Positions 59,616 to 64,000 of a DNA stretch of 64,000 nucleotides are shown piece after piece. Below the pieces are notes generated by a model. The model was not told where the DNA came from, did not search any database, and was given only the letters and a program-made list of their open reading frames with translations. The translations under genes and the position numbers were made by a program. Every line of letters starts with the position of its first letter. Position 1 is the stretch's first letter. The stretch covers positions 1,183,636-1,247,635 of the forward strand of contig CANLVN010000001.1 in the NCBI GenBank assembly GCA_947494705.1, in the 5' to 3' direction. Origin of the DNA: an uncultured Erythrobacter sp. (GTDB lineage: Bacteria > Pseudomonadota > Alphaproteobacteria > Sphingomonadales > Sphingomonadaceae).

Positions 59616-61064
59616 ATGAGCACACTTCGCCCTCTATGCATGCCCAAATGGGGCATCGAAATGTCGGAAGGCACACTCGCCGAATGGATGGTCGCGGAAG
59701 GCGATGCATTCAAGAAAGGCGACGTTCTCTGCCTGATCGAAACGTCCAAGATTACCAATGAAGTCGAAGCCGAGCGTGACGGCGTGATCGGCCGTATCGC
59801 CACGCCTGTGACAGGCGATGCACAACCTGTCGGCGCTTTGCTGGCCGTCATCGGCGATGGATCGGAAGATGCTTCGGCGATCGATGCATTCGTCGAAGGG
59901 TTCGTCCCTGCCGAAAGCACAGGTAGCGCGGGCAAGAAATCCGCAAAGCTGGATCGCGGCGTTGCGAACGATGCGAGCCCGGAACCTTCCCCCTCCCCTT
60001 CACCTGCTCCGGCAAAGACTCCGATCAAGATCGACACGAATCGTCCGATCAGTCCGGAAGCGCTCAAATTGGCCGAAGCCGAGGCGGTCGATATCTCGAC
60101 CATAGAGGGCTCGGGCCGAAAGGGACGCATAACGTTCCAAGACGTGCAGCAGGCCCTGAATGGCCCGGCCAATCCGAGCCTCAAGGGGCCGATGGAGGTA
60201 ACGCAGGAAGACCGCTCGGTATTTGCGTCACCGCTGGCCCGCCGTATTGCCGCGCAAAATGCCATCAGTCTCACCGGAATCGATGGCACCGGTCCGCGCG
60301 GGCGTATCTCGAAAAAGGACGTCCTGGCGCTGATCGAAGCCAGCAGCGGATCGCGAACGGCAGAGTTCCGCCTGGTCGACAACACTCCTCGCGCGGTGCC
60401 TTTCGACAACATTCGCAAGGTCGTCGCTCAACGCCTGACGGCGGCGAAGCAGGAAATCCCGCATTTCTATCTTCGCATCAGCGTCAAGGCCGATGCGCTG
60501 CTGGCCTTACGCAAGACTGCCAACCTCGTGCTCGGCACCAAAGCATCGGTGAATGATTACATCGTCCTCGCAGCAGGTAAGGCACTGGCGCAGCATCCCG
60601 ATGTGAACGTCCAACTGCATGGAGAGGAGGTCCACCGCTTCCCCCACGCCGATGTCGCAGTCGCCGTGGCCAGCCCCAAGGGACTGGTTACGCCGATCGT
60701 GCGCCAGGCCAATCGCATGCGCATCGATCAGGTGGCACACAAGACCCGTGAGTTGATCGACAAGGCTTCGGCCGGCCGTCTTGGCTATGACGATATGGAT
60801 GGCGGAACCTTCACGGTTTCCAATCTCGGCATGTTCGGGATCGAGGAATTCGATGCGATCATCAATCCACCGCAATGCGCCATCCTCGCCGTTGGCGCTG
60901 CAGCGCGCCAACCGGTCGAGACAGAGGGCGGCGACATCGAGTTCGCCACCAGGATAGCGCTGACTCTCTCGGTTGATCATCGCGCGATCGACGGGGCTTT
61001 GGGGGCGCAGTTCCTCGCCACGCTCAAGAGCTTGATCGAAGAGCCAGAGCAACTGTTCGCCTGA
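59616..61064 (+). CDS. 2-oxoacid dehydrogenase E2 (dihydrolipoamide acyltransferase)
   Basis: 482 aa acyltransferase with one lipoyl domain (about 5-80, lipoylated Lys45 in ETSKITNEVEA), a Pro/Ser/Ala-rich linker (about 118-140), two segments that both look like peripheral-subunit-binding domains (about 145-181 with SGRKGRITFQDV; about 203-240 with GTGPRGRISKKDV), and the catalytic domain (about 255-482) with SVDHRAIDG (His455, Asp459). One lipoyl plus two binding domains is unusual. It forms the core of the complex with E1, and the E3 C-terminus lies convergently at the right edge of the window. Confidence 0.9.
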   Translation: MSTLRPLCMPKWGIEMSEGTLAEWMVAEGDAFKKGDVLCLIETSKITNEVEAERDGVIGRIATPVTGDAQPVGALLAVIGDGSEDASAIDAFVEGFVPAESTGSAGKKSAKLDRGVANDASPEPSPSPSPAPAKTPIKIDTNRPISPEALKLAEAEAVDISTIEGSGRKGRITFQDVQQALNGPANPSLKGPMEVTQEDRSVFASPLARRIAAQNAISLTGIDGTGPRGRISKKDVLALIEASSGSRTAEFRLVDNTPRAVPFDNIRKVVAQRLTAAKQEIPHFYLRISVKADALLALRKTANLVLGTKASVNDYIVLAAGKALAQHPDVNVQLHGEEVHRFPHADVAVAVASPKGLVTPIVRQANRMRIDQVAHKTRELIDKASAGRLGYDDMDGGTFTVSNLGMFGIEEFDAIINPPQCAILAVGAAARQPVETEGGDIEFATRIALTLSVDHRAIDGALGAQFLATLKSLIEEPEQLFA

Positions 61065-61084
61065 GCCCCTGAAAGGACCTATCC

Positions 61085-61618
61085 ATGCCAAAACCCGGTT
61101 CGATTTCTTCCTTCGGCCCGATAGAGCAACTGGCCTACGTGCCGAGCGATTTCGAGGCCGCAATCTCTTACTGGACCAAGAGCATGGGCGTCGGCCCGTT
61201 CTTCCTGTTCGAGAATATCGCACTGGAGGAAATGCAATATCGCGGCAAACCGACCGAAGCGCGCTTCACGGTCGCCATCGCGTATTGGGGCGATGTGCAG
61301 ATCGAACTGGTCAAGCCCGAGAATGACGCCCCCGCGCACTATAACGGCGAGTATGGCGTGAAGGACCAGTTGCACCACGTGCTCCAGATCGTCGACGACT
61401 TCGATGCGGTAGCAGCCGAAGTTGCACGACAGGGCGGTGAAGCCATCGTTTCGGGCGGTTTCGCTGGAGGCAAGGTCGCCTATTTCGATCTCGGTGGCGG
61501 TCCCGGGACCTTGGTCGAGGTGCTCGAGCTCGGAGAAGGCGGACAGGATCTGTTCGACATGATGAAGCAGGCTTCGGCTGATTGGGACGGCAGCGATCCC
61601 GTCCGCACATTGGGGTAG
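61085..61618 (+). CDS. VOC-family protein (glyoxalase/bleomycin-resistance superfamily)
   Basis: 177 aa vicinal-oxygen-chelate protein with two beta-alpha-beta-beta-beta modules. Metal-site candidates are the Gln of IEQLAYVPSDF near residue 15, the Glu of VQIELVKPEN, His97/98 of LHHVLQIV and the Glu of GTLVEVLELG. Members are metal-dependent dioxygenases, epimerases (methylmalonyl-CoA epimerase-like) or isomerases. Placed between E2 and the second acyl-CoA dehydrogenase in the operon, so an epimerase or isomerase of an acyl-CoA is plausible. Confidence 0.83.
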   Translation: MPKPGSISSFGPIEQLAYVPSDFEAAISYWTKSMGVGPFFLFENIALEEMQYRGKPTEARFTVAIAYWGDVQIELVKPENDAPAHYNGEYGVKDQLHHVLQIVDDFDAVAAEVARQGGEAIVSGGFAGGKVAYFDLGGGPGTLVEVLELGEGGQDLFDMMKQASADWDGSDPVRTLG

Positions 61619-61620
61619 AT

Positions 61621-62793
61621 ATGACGATTTCAGCAGAAGCCAGCGCTCTTGCGGAGCAGGTGGAAACCTTTGTCCGCGAAAAGGTTATGCCGTTCGAAAA
61701 GGACCCGCGCAACGGCGAGCATGGTCCCTCGGAGGAACTGGCATCCGAACTCAGGTCACTCGCGCGCGAGGCCGGCGTACTCACCCCTCACATCCGGTCC
61801 GACGGTTCGCACTTCAGCCACCTCGAGACCGCAGTCCTGCTACGCAAGAGCGGACTGACGCCCCTTGGCCCTGTCGCCTGCAACACCGCAGCGCCCGACG
61901 AGGGCAACATGTACCTGTTGGGCAAGGTCGGAAGCCCCGAACTCAAGGAACGGTTCCTGAAGCCGATGGTCGAAGGCACGGCCCGCAGCGCGTTCTTCAT
62001 GACAGAACCCGCAGAAGATGGCGGCGCGGGTTCCGACCCCTCGATGATGCAGACGACCTGCCGCATGGATGGCAATCACTGGGTCATCAACGGCCGAAAA
62101 ACCTTCATCACCGGCGCCCAGGGAGCCAAGGTCGGCATCGTCATGGCCAAGTCCGACGAAGGCGCTTGCATGTTCATGGTCGACCTTCCCGACCCCGCCA
62201 TCCGGATCGAGCGGGTGCTCGACACGATCGACAGTTCGATGCCTGGCGGACATGCGGTCATCACGATCGACAATCTGCGCGTACCTGCGACCCAGATGCT
62301 GGGCGAAAGCGGCGAAGGCTTCAAATATGCCCAGATCCGCCTCGCACCGGCCCGCCTCACCCACTGCATGCGCTGGCATGGCGCCGCCACTCGCGCGCAC
62401 GAGATTGCGACTGAATATGCCTGCAAGCGGCATGCTTTCGGAAAGCAGCTTGTCGATCACGAAGGTGTGGGCTTCATGCTGGCCCAGAACCGGATCGACC
62501 TGAAGCATACAGAGCTGATGATCGACTGGTGCGCCGAGGTCCTCGACACGGGCGCGCTGGGTACCGTCGAGAGTTCTATGACCAAATGCCATGTCGGCGA
62601 AACGCTGTTCCAGATTGCCGACCGCTGCGTACAGGTCATGGGCGGCACCGGCGTCTCGCAGGACACGATCGTCGAACAGGTCTTCCGCGAGATCCGCGCC
62701 TTTCGTATCTACGATGGCCCGACCGAGGTTCACAAATGGAGCCTCGCGAAGAAGATCAAGCGCGAGTGGCGCGAAGCCAACGAACAGGCCTGA
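61621..62793 (+). CDS. acyl-CoA dehydrogenase, ACAD10/11 (LvaC)-like
   Basis: 390 aa acyl-CoA dehydrogenase. Elements: FFMTEPAEDGGAGSDPSMMQ (FAD/substrate loop), VINGRKTFITGAQGAKVGIVMAK, GGHAVITIDNLRVPATQMLG, and a C-terminal REIRAFRIYDGPTEVHKWSLA. The IYDGPTEVHKW ending is typical of the ACAD10/11 group rather than the classical group. The next gene, 15 bp later, is an APH-family kinase, the domain that is fused to this dehydrogenase in human ACAD10/11 and separate in the bacterial levulinate pathway (LvaA/LvaC). The start at 61621 follows the VOC stop by 2 bp. Confidence 0.88.
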   Translation: MTISAEASALAEQVETFVREKVMPFEKDPRNGEHGPSEELASELRSLAREAGVLTPHIRSDGSHFSHLETAVLLRKSGLTPLGPVACNTAAPDEGNMYLLGKVGSPELKERFLKPMVEGTARSAFFMTEPAEDGGAGSDPSMMQTTCRMDGNHWVINGRKTFITGAQGAKVGIVMAKSDEGACMFMVDLPDPAIRIERVLDTIDSSMPGGHAVITIDNLRVPATQMLGESGEGFKYAQIRLAPARLTHCMRWHGAATRAHEIATEYACKRHAFGKQLVDHEGVGFMLAQNRIDLKHTELMIDWCAEVLDTGALGTVESSMTKCHVGETLFQIADRCVQVMGGTGVSQDTIVEQVFREIRAFRIYDGPTEVHKWSLAKKIKREWREANEQA

Positions 62794-62808
62794 GGCGGAG
62801 GACGATCG

Positions 62809-63867
62809 ATGTCCGCAGATGCCAGCGCAAATATCGGCACCGGCGAAATTCGCAGCGCTTTTGACGAAGAGGCACTGCTGCGCTGGATGCAAGGCAATAT
62901 CGAAGGCTTTGGCGGGCCGCTCGAGGTCAGCCAGTTCAAGGGCGGCCAATCCAACCCGACCTACCGGATCGATACGCCCTCGCGCTCCTATGTCATGCGC
63001 AAGCGCCCACCAGGGCCGCTGCTCAAGGGGGCTCACGACGTTCTGCGCGAAGCCCGCGTCATGGCGGCCCTCGGACCGACCGACGTGCCGGTGCCGCATA
63101 TCTTCGGCACTTGCGAAGATGACAGCGTCATCGGCACCGCCTTCGTGGTGATGGAGATGGTTGAAGGTCGCATCTTCTGGGATGCCGCCCTTCCAGATAT
63201 ACCCCGCAATGAGCGCGCGGCCTATTTCGACGCCATGAATGCGGTTATCGCCGCTCTGCACAGTGTCGATTATGAAGCCATTGGTCTGGGCGATTATGGC
63301 AAGCCGGGCAATTACTTCGCGCGCCAGATCGGGCGCTGGTCGAAGCAATATCTGGCCGATGACCTTGCCGGGCGGAACCCGGACATGGATGCGCTGGTCG
63401 AATGGCTACCCACCGCCGTGCCTGAGGATGACGGCACGTCTATCGTCCATGGCGATTTTCGCTGCGACAACATGATCTTCCATCCGGAACGCGCCGAAGT
63501 CGTGGCGGTGCTCGATTGGGAGCTTTCGACGCTTGGACATCCGCTGGCCGACTTTGCCTACCATGCGATGATGTATTCGATGCCACCCGATATCGTTGCA
63601 GGGCTCGATGGCGCAGACCCGGTGGCCTTGGGATTGCCCACGGAGCAGGAATATATCGAGACATATTGCCGTCGCACCGGACGTGACGCGATCTCCAATT
63701 GGGATTTCTACATCGCGTTCAACTATTTCCGGCTCGCCGCGATTTTTCATGGAATCAAGGGTCGCATGCTGCGAGGCAACGCCTCATCGGAGAATGCGAA
63801 AGAGCGCGCGGCGGCATTCCCGCGGCTCGCCCGTCTAGCCCGCGTGGCGATGGAGCGTTGCGACTAG
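62809..63867 (+). CDS. APH-family phosphotransferase, LvaA/ACAD10/11 kinase-like
   Basis: 352 aa protein of the aminoglycoside phosphotransferase superfamily. Nucleotide loop FKGGQSNPTYRI, putative ATP Lys65 in YVMRKRPPG, FVVMEMVEGRIFW, Brenner motif HGDFRCDN (His214 to Asn221), and the metal-binding LDWELSTLGHP (Asp236). This subtype does not act on aminoglycosides. LvaA-type relatives phosphorylate the 4-hydroxy group of acyl-CoAs, and human ACAD10/11 carry the same domain fused to the dehydrogenase. Here it sits 15 bp after that dehydrogenase. Last gene of the operon; convergent with the E3 gene. Confidence 0.87.
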   Translation: MSADASANIGTGEIRSAFDEEALLRWMQGNIEGFGGPLEVSQFKGGQSNPTYRIDTPSRSYVMRKRPPGPLLKGAHDVLREARVMAALGPTDVPVPHIFGTCEDDSVIGTAFVVMEMVEGRIFWDAALPDIPRNERAAYFDAMNAVIAALHSVDYEAIGLGDYGKPGNYFARQIGRWSKQYLADDLAGRNPDMDALVEWLPTAVPEDDGTSIVHGDFRCDNMIFHPERAEVVAVLDWELSTLGHPLADFAYHAMMYSMPPDIVAGLDGADPVALGLPTEQEYIETYCRRTGRDAISNWDFYIAFNYFRLAAIFHGIKGRMLRGNASSENAKERAAAFPRLARLARVAMERCD

Positions 63868-63921
63868 CAAATATCGAGGTTTCCGGAGCGCCAGGACCGC
63901 ACCGGGACAGTCGGCTGCGCA

Positions 63922-64000
63922 CTAGATATGCAGAGCCCGTCCTTCGCTGGCGAGGACGCTTTCGTGCATCATTTCGGATAGCGTGGGGTGCGGGAAGACG
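63922..64000 (-). CDS. lpdA: dihydrolipoyl dehydrogenase (E3), C-terminal fragment
   Basis: The last 26 codons of a minus-strand gene run off the right edge. They read VFPHPTLSEMMHESVLASEG and then RALHI, the highly conserved C-terminus of dihydrolipoamide dehydrogenase, with the catalytic His and Glu of HPTLSE. It is convergent with the APH-like gene 54 bp away. As the E3 next to E1alpha, E1beta and E2 it would reoxidise the lipoyl group of that complex. Most of the gene is outside the window. Confidence 0.85.
   Translation of the reverse strand, partial: VFPHPTLSEMMHESVLASEGRALHI

Noticed and set aside
61840..63348. Minus-strand ORF of 502 aa opposite the acyl-CoA dehydrogenase and kinase genes
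   Set aside because: It is antisense to two genes with clear family motifs, is His/Asp/Gly-rich with no recognisable domain, and is a by-product of high GC and codon bias.
1..64000. CRISPR array, tRNA, rRNA or prophage genes
   Set aside because: No regularly spaced repeats and no tRNA- or rRNA-like or phage-type sequence was seen while reading the window; this was not tested with a dedicated search.

Overview
The window is GC-rich, densely coded bacterial DNA. It looks like a sphingomonad (Alphaproteobacteria, order Sphingomonadales, for example Novosphingobium or Erythrobacteraceae type). The reasons are three large TonB-dependent receptors with an IVVTA-type TonB box, a P450 closely resembling the CYP101 family, and many Rieske oxygenases, short-chain dehydrogenases (SDRs) and small SnoaL/NTF2-fold proteins. 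The genus call is inference. I saw no rRNA, tRNA, CRISPR array or intact insertion sequence.

Layout. (1) 1-7109 is a small catabolic island: a Baeyer-Villiger-type monooxygenase (cut by the window start) and an SDR, then on the other strand a membrane protein, a SnoaL-like protein, a TonB receptor and a P450, with a divergent MarR regulator. (2) 7110-17414 is a housekeeping or stress-like stretch. It holds an outer-membrane beta-barrel protein, a LysR regulator divergent from a PNPOx-like/disulfide-oxidoreductase/serine-hydrolase operon, and an AraC regulator divergent from exported isochorismatase-like, exported YHS, AhpD-like and DUF1348 genes with hairpins between several of them. (3) 17722-24149 is a TonB receptor followed by DUF3604, a membrane-anchored peptidyl-prolyl isomerase and a HupE/UreJ-family protein; the last three genes overlap. 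(4) 24184-53787 is a roughly 30-kb catabolic region: four Rieske oxygenase alpha subunits, one Rieske ferredoxin, a CYP101-like P450, nine SDRs, two PTGR-type reductases, a KstD-like flavoprotein, an acyl-CoA synthetase, an acyl-CoA dehydrogenase, a third TonB receptor, six SnoaL-like proteins, EthD, GFA and ThuA-like proteins, and TetR and LuxR regulators. (5) 54031-63867 is an acetyltransferase and then a probable operon: DUF35, thiolase-like, acyl-CoA dehydrogenase, 2-oxoacid dehydrogenase E1 alpha/E1 beta/E2, VOC protein, and an acyl-CoA dehydrogenase next to an APH-family kinase. The C-terminus of the matching E3 (dihydrolipoyl dehydrogenase) sits convergently at the right edge.

How it may work together (inference). 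A hydrophobic, probably alicyclic or terpenoid-like compound enters through the TonB receptors and is hydroxylated by the P450 or Rieske oxygenases. SDRs oxidise the alcohols, the PTGR-type and KstD-like enzymes adjust double bonds, and the product is activated to a CoA thioester and shortened. The last step may remove a gamma-hydroxy group by phosphorylation and elimination, as known for LvaA/LvaC and ACAD10/11. A motif close to CAYCTGTGA(M)A recurs 50-66 bp upstream of five start codons in region 4 and suggests shared control of the region.
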